DNA of 64,000 nucleotides from an uncultured Prevotellaceae bacterium (GCA_900319235.1 ONNR01000007.1:84501-148500); one strand, 5' to 3'. Counted from the first letter of the stretch, positions 36,946-46,146 are shown. Numbers and translations: made by a program. Notes: a model not told the origin generated them from the sequence alone.

Positions 36946-37986
36946 TTAGAGCGTGACTTCGATTTCGGGGATGAGCTGGTCGGATGGGAGCTTGAGGGTG
37001 TAGAGGGAGGCCTCGAGGTTGCGGATGAGGAGGCGCTTGCCATCGTTGGGAGCATAGCAGAAGCCTTCGGCAAAGACGACGCGCTTGTTGACCTCGTCAA
37101 GACGGATGTGACAGATGAACGGGCCAGCCATCAGACCATTGCGCATACGCCACATACCACGGAGCTCACCGACATAATGGCCACCTACGTTGAGCGCCTT
37201 GTATTCGGGCAGGACGACATTGCGGTTGGTCTCCATATGCTGGGTTGAGTCGGAGCCTTCGATGTTGGCACCCATGACGGAGTCGCGCACGGCGACGGCG
37301 CCTTCGAGGGTGAAGATGTTCTGGTCGGTGTAGGGCACGCTATAGACGACGAGGTAGCTCTGCTTGGAGGCGAAGTTGTCGGTGCACCAGAAGAAGGTGC
37401 TGTCCTTGGCGGGGCGGCAGGTGACATCCATGGCGCGGGGAATATATAGCGAAGCGTTCTGGAGTCGCATAAGGCGGTCCTGCTGCTTGATGAGGTGCTC
37501 CTTGGTGATGATCTTGATGCGACGGTTCATCTCGTTCTTGACATAGACCTGACGGAGCTGCTCCTGAATCTGGGGAAGGTATTCGGTGAGCGACTCGATA
37601 GTCTTGGCGTGCATGCGGACGATGACCTGATTGTAGGCGTAGGGTTCGCGCTCGAGGGTCACGACGGGCTGTTCGCCATTGGTGGGATTGATGTCAACGA
37701 TGGCGACATTGGCGACAATGCGGATGACCTGCGAGGCGAAGTTCTCAGGGGTGAGATGGCGCACGCGGAAATACTCGTCACCGTTGGGTGTGCCCTCCAT
37801 CGGGAATTCGAAGATGGCGTGGAGGGTGTCGTTGAGTGCGGTCTCGCGGAGCGCCTCTTCCATAACGAGATAGAGGTCGTAGGGCGTGCCCGAGGAATCG
37901 GGCTTGAGGGCACGTTCGAGACTATTGCGGCAGCTGCTGAGGGGGAAGAGCAGGAGGGCGGAGAGGAGGATGAGGAGGTGTTTCAT
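36946..37986 (-). CDS. DUF4837-like lipoprotein
   Basis: A 346-residue predicted lipoprotein of a Bacteroidetes family without known function. The start at 37986 gives a lipoprotein signal MKHLLILLSALLLFPLSSC with the lipobox FPLSSC; the frame is open further upstream to 38190 but that part overlaps rsmD and lacks a signal. The mature protein has a long region with HAIFEFPMEGTPNGDEYFRVRHL and conserved aromatic residues, and no catalytic motif that I recognise. It lies 85 bp after rsmD, a neighbourhood I recall from other Bacteroidales. The DUF number is from memory of the family and moderately certain. Confidence 0.65.
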   Translation of the reverse strand: MKHLLILLSALLLFPLSSCRNSLERALKPDSSGTPYDLYLVMEEALRETALNDTLHAIFEFPMEGTPNGDEYFRVRHLTPENFASQVIRIVANVAIVDINPTNGEQPVVTLEREPYAYNQVIVRMHAKTIESLTEYLPQIQEQLRQVYVKNEMNRRIKIITKEHLIKQQDRLMRLQNASLYIPRAMDVTCRPAKDSTFFWCTDNFASKQSYLVVYSVPYTDQNIFTLEGAVAVRDSVMGANIEGSDSTQHMETNRNVVLPEYKALNVGGHYVGELRGMWRMRNGLMAGPFICHIRLDEVNKRVVFAEGFCYAPNDGKRLLIRNLEASLYTLKLPSDQLIPEIEVTL

Positions 37987-38004
37987 ATTGTGGGGATATT
38001 TTGG

Positions 38005-38033
38005 GCAGCCATAGATGGCTGCGACGGGAACGC
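38005..38033 (+). repeat. REP-like palindrome, copy C
   Basis: Perfect palindromic core GCAGCCAT-AG-ATGGCTGC followed by GACGGGAACGC, the likely consensus form of this repeat. Located in the rsmD/DUF4837 gap. Confidence 0.75.
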
Positions 38034-38071
38034 GGGGAGAACTGAGGGGGAGCGGAGGGAGCGCGGGGGAA

Positions 38072-38653
38072 TCAGGGACGGGGATGCTGGAAGAAGGAGA
38101 AGTGGACGGCGCCGTAGGTGCGGAGCTCCTGGAAGAGGGGATGGGAGGAGAAGTCGGAGGACTTGCCGTGTTCGAGGATGAAGATGCCATCGGGGGCGAG
38201 CCAGCCTGGTTGGAAGACGAGGTCGGGGAGCTTGTCGAGATCGGCGAGGTCGTAGGGCGGGTCGGCGAAGATTAGGTCGAAGGGCGCAGCGTATGGAGCA
38301 CTGGCGCCGATTGATACGGCGGGGGGAGTGTTGAGGTAGCGGAAGACATCGCCTCGGATGAGCTGATGTCGGTTGCGGGGGACGTTGAGCTGTGCGGCCA
38401 CCTTTTGGATGAACTGCTGCTGGGCGTGCCCCAATTCGACGCTGACGACATATGCAGCACCACGGCTGAGCAGTTCGAAGCTGATGCTGCCTGTGCCGCT
38501 GAAGAGGTCGAGCGCTCGACAACCCTCAAGATCCATTCGGTTCTGGAGGATGTTGAAGAAAGCCTGCTTTGCCAGGTCGGTGGTAGGCCGAGCGCTGAGG
38601 TTGCGTGGCGGGTCGAAGCGGCGTCCGCCGTATTGGCCGGTAATGATCTTCAA
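38072..38653 (-). CDS. rsmD: 16S rRNA (guanine966-N2)-methyltransferase
   Basis: RsmD methylates G966 of 16S rRNA in the small ribosomal subunit. The 193-residue Rossmann-fold protein has the MKIITGQYGGRRFDPP start (RIIxGxxRGRxL-like), the SAM-binding ALDLFSGTGSISFELLSRGA motif and the catalytic DPPY tetrapeptide in LIFADPPYDLADL. Length is normal. It follows the DUF3822 gene by 15 bp in AT-rich sequence and precedes the DUF4837 lipoprotein. Confidence 0.93.
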   Translation of the reverse strand: MKIITGQYGGRRFDPPRNLSARPTTDLAKQAFFNILQNRMDLEGCRALDLFSGTGSISFELLSRGAAYVVSVELGHAQQQFIQKVAAQLNVPRNRHQLIRGDVFRYLNTPPAVSIGASAPYAAPFDLIFADPPYDLADLDKLPDLVFQPGWLAPDGIFILEHGKSSDFSSHPLFQELRTYGAVHFSFFQHPRP

Positions 38654-38668
38654 ATTAACAATTAATAA

Positions 38669-39550
38669 TTAATAATTGCGATTGATTTGCTTGATGAAGG
38701 GCTGCAAATCCTGGTGGAGCTGGGAGGCTGGATCGCCTTTGCCGAGGATGAGCAGGAGGTCGTTGAGCTGGTCGAGGCCTTCGCGCAGCCAGGTGTTGAG
38801 GACGTAGTAGCGTCGGTTGTCGGCCTGGGAGGTGCGGTAGACGTTGGCAAGGACGAGCTGACCGGAGCGGAAGAGGGCGAGCTCGAGGAACTGGGGGGTG
38901 ACCACGGTGGCCAGGCATGCCTGCGGGGAGGAGGGGGCAGCCATAGATGGCTGCGACGGGGACACCTGGGAGGAAGGGACGGGATGGGCAGCCATGGATG
39001 GCTGCGACAGGGACACCTGAGGACGCAGAGACGAGGACGAGGGGGCGGCGGACGGGGCTGCCCGATGGAGGAGGGATGCGAGGTGATGCTCGAAGCAGAG
39101 GTCGCCGCAGTTGCGCTCGAGGAAGAGGTAAAGCTGGCGGTCGGTGCCGAAACAAAGTGTGACGCGCTGACCAGATGGAAGAGTGAGGGGCTGGAGCAAC
39201 ACTTGCTCGGGCTCGTCGAGGTCGGAGAGCGTGACGTGGTACATCGATGTGGCCAGTTCGGGGTCGGTGTCGGGCGGAAGGATGACGACGCGCTCGGAGA
39301 GGACCTGAACGGTCAGGTCGAGCGGTGTCTCGCTTTCGGGCAGAACATTGAGGACGGCCTCGTGGAGGCGCTGCTGGTAGTCGGGGCCAGGGGTGACCTC
39401 GTGAAAGGGGGCGTCATCGAGCAGAGCGGACGTTGCGACGCCGAGGTGTGGAGACGTGACATCGTCGAGCGGAGAGGAAGAGGCGCCGGAACAGTCAATA
39501 AACGAAAAACCATCCGGCGCAAACCGGATGGTCATATTGTCCTTTGTCAT
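38669..39550 (-). CDS. DUF3822 family protein carrying an in-frame repeat insertion
   Basis: A 293-residue cytoplasmic protein of a Bacteroidetes family found next to rsmD; its function is unknown. Its fold is reminiscent of actin-like ATPases, but I cannot point to motifs. About residues 170-215 consist of a Ser/Pro-rich stretch with a duplicated SQPSMAA motif (SLRPQVSLSQPSMAAHPVP, then SSQVSPSQPSMAAP). That stretch is encoded by two copies of the local REP-like repeat (38937-38965 and 38988-39016) inserted in frame. The flanking regions read normally, so the insertion probably sits in a surface loop. It is followed by rsmD and preceded by a membrane protein gene. Confidence 0.75.
   Translation of the reverse strand: MTKDNMTIRFAPDGFSFIDCSGASSSPLDDVTSPHLGVATSALLDDAPFHEVTPGPDYQQRLHEAVLNVLPESETPLDLTVQVLSERVVILPPDTDPELATSMYHVTLSDLDEPEQVLLQPLTLPSGQRVTLCFGTDRQLYLFLERNCGDLCFEHHLASLLHRAAPSAAPSSSSLRPQVSLSQPSMAAHPVPSSQVSPSQPSMAAPSSPQACLATVVTPQFLELALFRSGQLVLANVYRTSQADNRRYYVLNTWLREGLDQLNDLLLILGKGDPASQLHQDLQPFIKQINRNY
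38937..38965 (+). repeat. REP-like palindrome, copy D (inside the DUF3822 gene)
   Basis: GCAGCCAT-AG-ATGGCTGC plus the tail GACGGGGACAC. In frame within the minus-strand DUF3822 coding sequence, encoding VSPSQPSMAA. Confidence 0.75.
38988..39016 (+). repeat. REP-like palindrome, copy E (inside the DUF3822 gene)
   Basis: GCAGCCAT-GG-ATGGCTGC plus the tail GACAGGGACAC, 51 bp from copy D and in the same orientation; encodes VSLSQPSMAA on the minus strand. Confidence 0.75.
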
Positions 39551-39558
39551 TGTGAGGA

Positions 39559-40263
39559 TTACTCCCAGTTACCGGCATTGTTGTTAGCCACGGTAGCATC
39601 GCCTACCATCATGCCAGGATATTTGTCAAGTTCCTCGCGGTCAACGATCTTGTTGGAGAGTTCCTGCTCGTTGAGGTCGCCGAGGTAGTTTGAGTAAGGA
39701 ATCTTGGCCTCGAAGAGTGGCATCTCGAAACCAGAAGCAGAAACCTGAGTACCGGTAGCGAGGAGGATGGTGTCCTTAGCTTGTCCCTCAAAGAAGATTG
39801 GAACGAAACGGAGCTCGTCGATGTTGAAGTCGGGACGGCTTAGTGCGGAGTCCTTCTCGAGCACAGAAACGAAGATTGAGTCACGGCTGAAGGTTGCTTT
39901 GCTCAAACCGAACTCTGCAATCTGCTTAGCATACTTTTTGGGGTCCTGAAGGTAGGTCCAAGCCTTCTGCTCGTTAAGGCCAGCCTGAAGCTGTTCGTCG
40001 GTAAGGGTACCGATCTTCTGAACGATGGCGATCTTGTCATTCTTAGCGAAGTTTACAAGCTGGTCCCAAGAAGCGGCATAAACATGGTACTTCTTCTGGT
40101 ACTCTTCCTGGAGAGTACGAACGTCCTTAAGGCGCTGGATTACGACTGCGTCGCGGCGTGCAACTTCTTTGTTAAAATCAATAGGGATCATCAAGGACTG
40201 ATAGCACATGACGACCAAGAGGATTGCTGAGGCAGCAAGGAGAATGTTAAGTAAAGTTTTCAT
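39559..40263 (-). CDS. Conserved membrane-anchored protein of unknown function
   Basis: A 234-residue protein with one N-terminal membrane helix or uncleaved signal (MKTLLNILLAASAILLVVMCYQSLMIP), followed by a helical region with FNKEVARRDAVVIQRLKDVRTLQEEYQKKYHVYAASWDQLVNF that looks like a pilin-like or type II secretion-like N-terminal helix, and a mixed globular part. I know no function. The start at 40263 is chosen because it begins the hydrophobic segment; the longer frame from 40335 crosses the divergent promoter region. It is 8 bp upstream of the DUF3822 gene, hence in one operon with rsmD, and is divergent from the RecD-like helicase. Confidence 0.7.
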   Translation of the reverse strand: MKTLLNILLAASAILLVVMCYQSLMIPIDFNKEVARRDAVVIQRLKDVRTLQEEYQKKYHVYAASWDQLVNFAKNDKIAIVQKIGTLTDEQLQAGLNEQKAWTYLQDPKKYAKQIAEFGLSKATFSRDSIFVSVLEKDSALSRPDFNIDELRFVPIFFEGQAKDTILLATGTQVSASGFEMPLFEAKIPYSNYLGDLNEQELSNKIVDREELDKYPGMMVGDATVANNNAGNWE

Positions 40264-40383
40264 GATGATATGATGGATTGTATTTTTTTTGGACTGTGTA
40301 ATATTTTTGTCATTTTGTGGTGCAAATATAAACAACTTTTTTCAATTTTGTATATCTTTGCCCCGAAAAAATTCAAAAAAAGT
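40264..40383. promoter_or_regulatory. Divergent promoter region
   Basis: Two opposing -7 boxes: TATCTTTG at 40353-40360 on the plus strand for the helicase, and TATATTTG (complement of 40323-40330) on the minus strand. Neither has a TTTG at the canonical 20-bp distance, so both are partial calls. Confidence 0.45.
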
Positions 40384-41832
40384 ATGATATTTTCTATTTT
40401 TGGGCAAAAAATGGCCGAAAAATTGCAATTTTCGCCCAATAAAAAACAAAAAGAAGCGATAGACCTGCTGAGTGAGTTCGTTTATGGCGACACCAGGAGA
40501 GATCGGATTTTCGTCCTGAAAGGCTATGCGGGCACGGGCAAGACGTCGCTTGTGGGGGCGTTGGTGAAGGTGCTCGACGAGGCGAAGATGCCCGTCCAGC
40601 TGATGGCTCCGACGGGACGAGCCGCGAAAGTTTTTGCCTCGATGGCGGGACATCCTGCCTTCACGATCCACAAGACGATCTACCGGCAGCACCGGTTCAA
40701 TGTGGAGATGGAGGGCTTCGAACTGACCGAGAACCGGAGGACCGGTGTGCTCTTCATCTGCGACGAGGCATCGATGATCTCGACGCTTAACGAGGGCTCG
40801 CCCTTCGGTACGGGCAATCTGCTGGATGACCTGATTGAGTACGTCTATGGGTCGGAGGGATGCAAGCTGCTGCTGGTGGGCGATGCTGCCCAGCTGCCTC
40901 CGGTGGGGCAGAGGCGGAGCCCCGCGCTCGACATTGGCACGCTGCAGGGCTATGGACTGGAGGTGATGACCACGGAACTTACCGAAGTGGCACGCCAGCA
41001 ACTGACGTCGGGCATCCTCTACAATGCCACGGTGCTGCGTGATAGGCTGATGATGGGCATGGAGGCACCATCAGAGACCGCAATGGCACAACGGCTGTTC
41101 CAATTGCCTAATATATATTATAAAATGTATGCCGACGTGCTTCGCATCGACGGGTACGAGCTGCTGGACTGCCTGTCGGAGAGCTACCAGAAGGAGGGCT
41201 TGGACGACACGATCATCATCACCCGCTCGAATGCTCGCGCCAACAAATTCAACCTTGGCGTGCGCAACCAGATACTCGACCGCGAGGAGGAGCTGACGTC
41301 GGGCGACCGCCTGCTGGTGGTGAAGAACAACTACTATTGGGGCAAGGAGTTCGACCAACTGCCGTTCATCGCCAATGGTGACGTGGTGACGGTGAACCGT
41401 GTGCGTTCGGTGATCGACCTTTACGGATTCCGTTTTGCCAAAGTGGCCATCACCTTGCCCGACTACGACATCGACACCGAGGTAATCGTGATGCTCGATA
41501 CGCTGACTGTCGAAGGGCCGAATTTGCCCGTGGAAAGGCAGCAGCAACTGATGGCAGCTGTGGCTCAGGACTATCCGGAATGCCGCAACCAGCGCGAACT
41601 CTATAAGGCCATCAAGGAGAATCCTTACTTCAATGCGCTGCAGGTGAAGTTTGCCTATTGCGTGACCTGTCACAAGAGCCAGGGCGGACAGTGGCAGGAC
41701 GTCTATCTGGACCTTGGCTACATCAATCCTGACCACCTGGGTCCGGACTTCTACCGCTGGCTGTACACTGCGTTTACACGAGCCCGCAAGCGCTTGTATT
41801 TGGTGAATATGAGTGACGAAATGGGAGAGTAG
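40384..41832 (+). CDS. RecD/Dda-like ATP-dependent DNA helicase
   Basis: A 482-residue superfamily 1B helicase, presumably acting on DNA ends or replication forks. It shows Walker A KGYAGTGKTSL, motif Ia LMAPTGRAAKVF, Walker B LFICDEASMI, motif III LLVGDAAQLPPVG and a C-terminal UvrD-type block TCHKSQGGQWQDVYLD followed by YTAFTRARKRLYLV. It is shorter than RecD2 because the N-terminal helix-hairpin-helix region is absent, which fits Dda/PIF1-like enzymes. Start may be 40384 (MIFSIFGQK) or 40411 (MAEKLQFSP); both lie after the promoter box and I cannot decide between them. Confidence 0.88.
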   Translation: MIFSIFGQKMAEKLQFSPNKKQKEAIDLLSEFVYGDTRRDRIFVLKGYAGTGKTSLVGALVKVLDEAKMPVQLMAPTGRAAKVFASMAGHPAFTIHKTIYRQHRFNVEMEGFELTENRRTGVLFICDEASMISTLNEGSPFGTGNLLDDLIEYVYGSEGCKLLLVGDAAQLPPVGQRRSPALDIGTLQGYGLEVMTTELTEVARQQLTSGILYNATVLRDRLMMGMEAPSETAMAQRLFQLPNIYYKMYADVLRIDGYELLDCLSESYQKEGLDDTIIITRSNARANKFNLGVRNQILDREEELTSGDRLLVVKNNYYWGKEFDQLPFIANGDVVTVNRVRSVIDLYGFRFAKVAITLPDYDIDTEVIVMLDTLTVEGPNLPVERQQQLMAAVAQDYPECRNQRELYKAIKENPYFNALQVKFAYCVTCHKSQGGQWQDVYLDLGYINPDHLGPDFYRWLYTAFTRARKRLYLVNMSDEMGE

Positions 41833-41874
41833 ATGTTTAAAAACATACTTTTTTGACACTTTTTCGAGTAAAAA

Positions 41875-41906
41875 TTTGGCACTAAACATAAAAAGATGTA
41901 TTTTTG
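41875..41906 (+). promoter_or_regulatory. lysC promoter
   Basis: TTTG at 41875-41878, 20-bp spacer, TATTTTTG at 41899-41906; the lysC ATG is 88 bp downstream, leaving a moderately long leader in which I see no clear riboswitch. Confidence 0.7.
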
Positions 41907-41993
41907 CCGCGTATTATTGCCCGTGCGAAAGCGTTGCGTTGATACATGGGTGTGTTATTGAAGCATTGTAAAATTTAATTTATAAAAATAGTA

Positions 41994-43307
41994 ATGAAGG
42001 TTCTTAAGTTCGGTGGAACGTCAGTCGGATCGGCTGAGCGTATCAAGAATGTCGCTAAACTTATCGTCGAGGACGGTCAGCCCAAGTTTGTCGTGCTTTC
42101 AGCCATGTCGGGAACGACGAATACGCTGCTCGAGATTTCGGGTTACTATCGTCTGCAGAATGCTGTGGGTGCCAGTGAAGTCATTGTCCGCCTTGAGCAG
42201 AAATACAAGGAGGTTATCGAAGCGCTTTATACCAACGACGACTTGAAGAAGGAGGCCAAGCGTGTGATGAAGGGCATCTTCGAATATATCCGTTCGTTTG
42301 CCAATCGTCCGTTCACCATCTACGAGGAGAAGTGCATCGTTGCCCAGGGCGAACTGATGTCGACCAACCTGATGAACCTCTATCTGAAGCAGGAGGGCGT
42401 GAAGGTGGGCTTCATGCAGGCGCTCGACTTCATGCGCATCGACAAGAACGCCGAGCCCGACTTCCAATATATCGAAGAGCATCTGAGGGAGCAGCTGCGT
42501 ACCGCCGGCGAACAGGATGTGTATATCACCCAGGGCTTCATCTGCCGCAATGCCTATGGTGACATCGACAACCTGCTGCGTGGCGGTTCGGATTATTCAG
42601 CTTCGATCATCGGTGCCGCTATCCGTGCCGAAGAGATTCAGATCTGGACCGACATCGACGGTATGCACAACAACGACCCGCGCATGGTGGCTAACACCAA
42701 GCCTGTGCGCCAGCTCAACTTTGACGAGGCTGCCGAGCTTGCCTATTTCGGCGCCAAGATCCTGCACCCCACCTGCATCACTCCAGCACGTATGTACAAC
42801 ATCCCCGTGCGTCTGCTGAATACGATGGACCCGAAGGCTCCTGGTACGCTGGTGAGCAACGAGACCGAACTGAACAAGATCAAGGCCATCGCCGCCAAGG
42901 ATGGCATTACCTCGATTCGCATCAAGTCGAGCCGCATGCTTCTGGCCTACGGCTTCCTGCGTCAGGTGTTCGAGATTTTCGAGCACTACAAGACAGCCAT
43001 CGACCTCATCACCACGTCGGAGGTAGGTGTATCGCTGACCATCGACCGCGACAAGCACCTCGAGGAGATCGTGACCGATCTGAAGAAGTTCGGCGCCGTG
43101 TCGGTCGATAAGGACATGGTGATCATCTGCGTGGTGGGTGATATGCGCTGGGACAACCTCGGATTCGAGTCGAAGGTGGTCGATGCTCTGCGTGACGTGC
43201 CTGTTCGAATGATTTCCTACGGTGGTTCGAACTACAACATCTCGGTCCTCGTACGCAAAGAGGACAAGGTGAAGGCCCTGCAGGCGCTGAGTGCAGCACT
43301 GTTCTGA
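41994..43307 (+). CDS. lysC: Aspartate kinase (monofunctional)
   Basis: Phosphorylates aspartate, opening the pathway to lysine, threonine and methionine. The 437-residue protein begins MKVLKFGGTSVGSAERI (kinase nucleotide site), has GGSDYSASIIGAAI and the DIDGMHNNDPR substrate-binding block, and C-terminal ACT domains from about residue 300 (SIRIKSSRMLLAYGFLRQVFEIFEHY; SVDKDMVIICVVGDM). No homoserine dehydrogenase domain is fused. Lysine feedback control is likely given the next gene, lysA, 36 bp downstream. Confidence 0.93.
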   Translation: MKVLKFGGTSVGSAERIKNVAKLIVEDGQPKFVVLSAMSGTTNTLLEISGYYRLQNAVGASEVIVRLEQKYKEVIEALYTNDDLKKEAKRVMKGIFEYIRSFANRPFTIYEEKCIVAQGELMSTNLMNLYLKQEGVKVGFMQALDFMRIDKNAEPDFQYIEEHLREQLRTAGEQDVYITQGFICRNAYGDIDNLLRGGSDYSASIIGAAIRAEEIQIWTDIDGMHNNDPRMVANTKPVRQLNFDEAAELAYFGAKILHPTCITPARMYNIPVRLLNTMDPKAPGTLVSNETELNKIKAIAAKDGITSIRIKSSRMLLAYGFLRQVFEIFEHYKTAIDLITTSEVGVSLTIDRDKHLEEIVTDLKKFGAVSVDKDMVIICVVGDMRWDNLGFESKVVDALRDVPVRMISYGGSNYNISVLVRKEDKVKALQALSAALF

Positions 43308-43343
43308 TTTGTCCTTTCTTATTCTTCTTCTATTATCTCATTG

Positions 43344-44492
43344 ATGAAATTTCCAGTAGAACAATTCCAAGGCGTCCGGACGCCGTTCTATTATTACGAC
43401 AGAAAACTGCTTGAGCAGACGCTTGATGTAATCAATCGTGAAGCGGCGCGTTATGCGGGATTTCACGTGCATTATGCCGTGAAGGCGAATGTGGATCCCA
43501 CGGTGCTCGGCATCGTGAATGCTGCAGGTCTCGGCTGTGACTGTGTGAGCGGCGGCGAGGTGGAAGTTTGCCTGAAGGCGGGTTTCCCGGCGTCGAAGGT
43601 GGTGTTTGCCGGTGTCGGCAAGGCCGATTGGGAGATCAATCTGGCTCTCGATGCTGATATTGCGTGCTTCAATGTGGAGTCGGCGCCCGAACTGGATGTC
43701 ATCAATGAGTTGGCACAAGCCAAAGGAAAAGTGGCGAGGGTGGCATTGCGTGTCAATCCGAACGTCGATGCCCATACGCACCATTACATCACGACGGGAC
43801 TGTCGGAGAACAAGTTCGGCATTTCGATGGATATGCTTGATATGATTGTCCAGCATGCACATTCTCTGCCAAACATCAGTTTTGAGGGACTGCATTTCCA
43901 TATCGGAAGCCAGATACTTGACCTTCAGCCTTTCGTCGATCTTTGCAACACGGTCAACCGCCTGCAGGACGAACTTGCAGCCAAGGGCGTGAAAATAAGG
44001 ACGATCAACGTAGGAGGAGGGTTGGGATGCGACTATGAGCATCCCGATGAGCATCCGATACCGGATTTCGCCTCCTACTTCAAGATCTTTGCCGAGCATC
44101 TGGTGCTGCATCGAGACCAGGAGCTACATTTCGAACTGGGACGCAGTGTGGTTTGCCAATGCGGGGCACTCATCAGTCGTGTGCTCTATGTGAAGGAGGG
44201 CGTGAAGAAGAAGTTCGTCATTCTCGATGCCGGCATGTCGGACCTGATACGCCCGGCGCTCTACGAGGCGCACCACAATATCGAGAACATCACCGCTCCG
44301 GCCAACGGGCCGAAGGAGAAGTACGACGTGGTGGGCCCCATCTGCGAGAGTTCCGACACCTTCGGCAAAGACGAGGTGCTGCCTGTCACCCGACGTGGTG
44401 ACCTGGTGGCTTTGCGAAGCGCAGGTGCATACGGGCAGATTATGGCTTCGAACTATAACTGCCGCCGCATCCCTTCGTCGCTTGTTCTTTGA
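43344..44492 (+). CDS. lysA: Diaminopimelate decarboxylase
   Basis: LysA decarboxylates meso-diaminopimelate to lysine using PLP. The 382-residue protein has the PLP lysine in HYAVKAN (near residue 48), the LHFHIGSQI motif, GGGLGCDYEHPDE and the CESSDTFGKDE active-site block with the dimer-completing Cys. The ATG at 43344 is used; the preceding TTG is not needed. It pairs with lysC as a lysine operon. Confidence 0.95.
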   Translation: MKFPVEQFQGVRTPFYYYDRKLLEQTLDVINREAARYAGFHVHYAVKANVDPTVLGIVNAAGLGCDCVSGGEVEVCLKAGFPASKVVFAGVGKADWEINLALDADIACFNVESAPELDVINELAQAKGKVARVALRVNPNVDAHTHHYITTGLSENKFGISMDMLDMIVQHAHSLPNISFEGLHFHIGSQILDLQPFVDLCNTVNRLQDELAAKGVKIRTINVGGGLGCDYEHPDEHPIPDFASYFKIFAEHLVLHRDQELHFELGRSVVCQCGALISRVLYVKEGVKKKFVILDAGMSDLIRPALYEAHHNIENITAPANGPKEKYDVVGPICESSDTFGKDEVLPVTRRGDLVALRSAGAYGQIMASNYNCRRIPSSLVL

Positions 44493-44520
44493 ATAGAATT
44501 ATCGTTTCGGCATTGTTACT

Positions 44521-46146
44521 ATGCAAAAAGTGACCAGCCTGATCATATTGGTCCTTTTGGTCGCGGGCATGAGAGCCCAGATCATCGATCACACCACGTT
44601 GCTCCCCGATGATTTGCTCGTTGGGGATAGTGTCGTGACCAATGCCCCGGCTCAGGTGAACCGCTATGTGGAGCTGCCGAAGGACGTGCTCGACTCGATA
44701 GCTGCCGTGGAGGACAGCATAGCCATTGCCGACTCGATAGCAGCTGTCCTCGACTCGCTTGCCTTGAAGGATTCGCTTGACCATGTGAAGGCTTTGGCCG
44801 CCCAAAAACCTTTGAAGCCTGTGCCAGAGTATATGCGCCAGTCGGTCTATCGTTCGTGGCGCCTCAGTCACCCTTTGGGACCGAGTAATCCTGTTGCCCG
44901 CGTGCGCAGGTCGATACGCATCATGGCTGATACGCTTCGCAAGGCAGTGGATGCCCTGCCACCCGACACATCGAGCGAGGATATGCTCTTCCTCTATGAC
45001 ATGCGACTGCCGGTCATCAATTCGGGCTATGTGCCTGCCGACTCGTCGCTGCGATTCTATCAGCAGGTGCAGGTGGAGGAAGACCAGCATTTTTATGCAG
45101 GTGTTCCTATTCCACACTTAGAGGAGCGATACGAGCGTCAGCTGCTCAACGAAGAGTATCGGCATCTGGTGCGCTACAAATACGCGAGTGAAGACCCACG
45201 AAGGTTTCGCTATGTGCGTCGAAAGTTTGCCGTTCCGACGGCCGCGAGCCAAACGATCGATTCGCGTTCGACAGTGCTCGACACACGCATTGCCGAAGAT
45301 CTCGACATCGACCTGAGCAAGGCCAGCCTGGACTATTTCGGGCAAACCGTGGTCATCAAGGCTGACAAGTGGCATTGGAAGGGCGACCATACGCTGACGA
45401 TGCAGCAGACGGCATTGTCGGACAACTGGTACAAGAGCGGCGACAACAACATGTCGCTTTCGGGCGACCAGAAGATTACCGTGTCCCGATATGACGAGGA
45501 GCAGATAACCTCATTCGAGACCATTCTCGACCTGAAGCTCTCGGGCTATTACACCAAGGCCGATACCATCCACCGGATGAGGGTGAACGACAATGAGTTC
45601 ACGCTGACTTCGAAGTACGGCTACAAGATGTGGAAGAAGTGGTACTATACGGCTCAGCTTTATGCCAAGACGCCCATCTTCGACTATTATGCCACCAATT
45701 CGACGGTCTGCAAATCGACGTTCCTTTCGCCCCTCGAAGTGAACATCTCGCTCGGTGTCGACTACAAGTACACGTCGCCCAACAAAAGGTTTGTCTATTC
45801 GCTCCTGTTGGCACCCTTGTCGTACGATATGAAGTACGTGAAGGACCATCGTGTGGCCGTCAAGCAATACGGCATCGATGAGGGCGACAGGACGAAGAAC
45901 AGTTTCGGTTCGTCGCTCACCACAAAATTCGATTGGAAGATCAGCGACGATGTGTCGTGGAGTTCGCGCCTCTACTACTTCACCTCCTATAGCATGCTGA
46001 AGGTAGAGTTCGAGAACACGATCGACTTCAGGATCAGCCGGTTCTTCACCGGCAGGTTCTATGCTTATCCGCGATTCGACGATTCACGCGACCGAAAGCG
46101 GGAGATCAAGGAAATGATGACCATCGGCTTCAGTTATCGATGGTAA
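44521..46146 (+). CDS. DUF3078-like outer-membrane protein
   Basis: A 541-residue exported protein. A signal peptide (MQKVTSLIILVLLVAGMRAQ) is followed by a Ala/Asp/Ser-rich region with repeated DSIA(A/I) motifs (VLDSIAAVEDSIAIADSIAAVLDSLALKDSL, about residues 58-88), a proline-rich linker, and a C-terminal half (from about 290) of amphipathic strands ending in FSYRW, as in outer-membrane beta-barrels. The segment ALSDNWYKSGDNNMSLSG fits the DUF3078 family. Function unknown. It follows lysA by 28 bp. Confidence 0.75.
   Translation: MQKVTSLIILVLLVAGMRAQIIDHTTLLPDDLLVGDSVVTNAPAQVNRYVELPKDVLDSIAAVEDSIAIADSIAAVLDSLALKDSLDHVKALAAQKPLKPVPEYMRQSVYRSWRLSHPLGPSNPVARVRRSIRIMADTLRKAVDALPPDTSSEDMLFLYDMRLPVINSGYVPADSSLRFYQQVQVEEDQHFYAGVPIPHLEERYERQLLNEEYRHLVRYKYASEDPRRFRYVRRKFAVPTAASQTIDSRSTVLDTRIAEDLDIDLSKASLDYFGQTVVIKADKWHWKGDHTLTMQQTALSDNWYKSGDNNMSLSGDQKITVSRYDEEQITSFETILDLKLSGYYTKADTIHRMRVNDNEFTLTSKYGYKMWKKWYYTAQLYAKTPIFDYYATNSTVCKSTFLSPLEVNISLGVDYKYTSPNKRFVYSLLLAPLSYDMKYVKDHRVAVKQYGIDEGDRTKNSFGSSLTTKFDWKISDDVSWSSRLYYFTSYSMLKVEFENTIDFRISRFFTGRFYAYPRFDDSRDRKREIKEMMTIGFSYRW

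Noticed and set aside
36946..38190. Longer version of the DUF4837 gene starting at 38190
   Set aside because: The extra N-terminus overlaps rsmD and a REP copy and is Ser/Pro-rich; the lipoprotein signal at 37986 is a better start.
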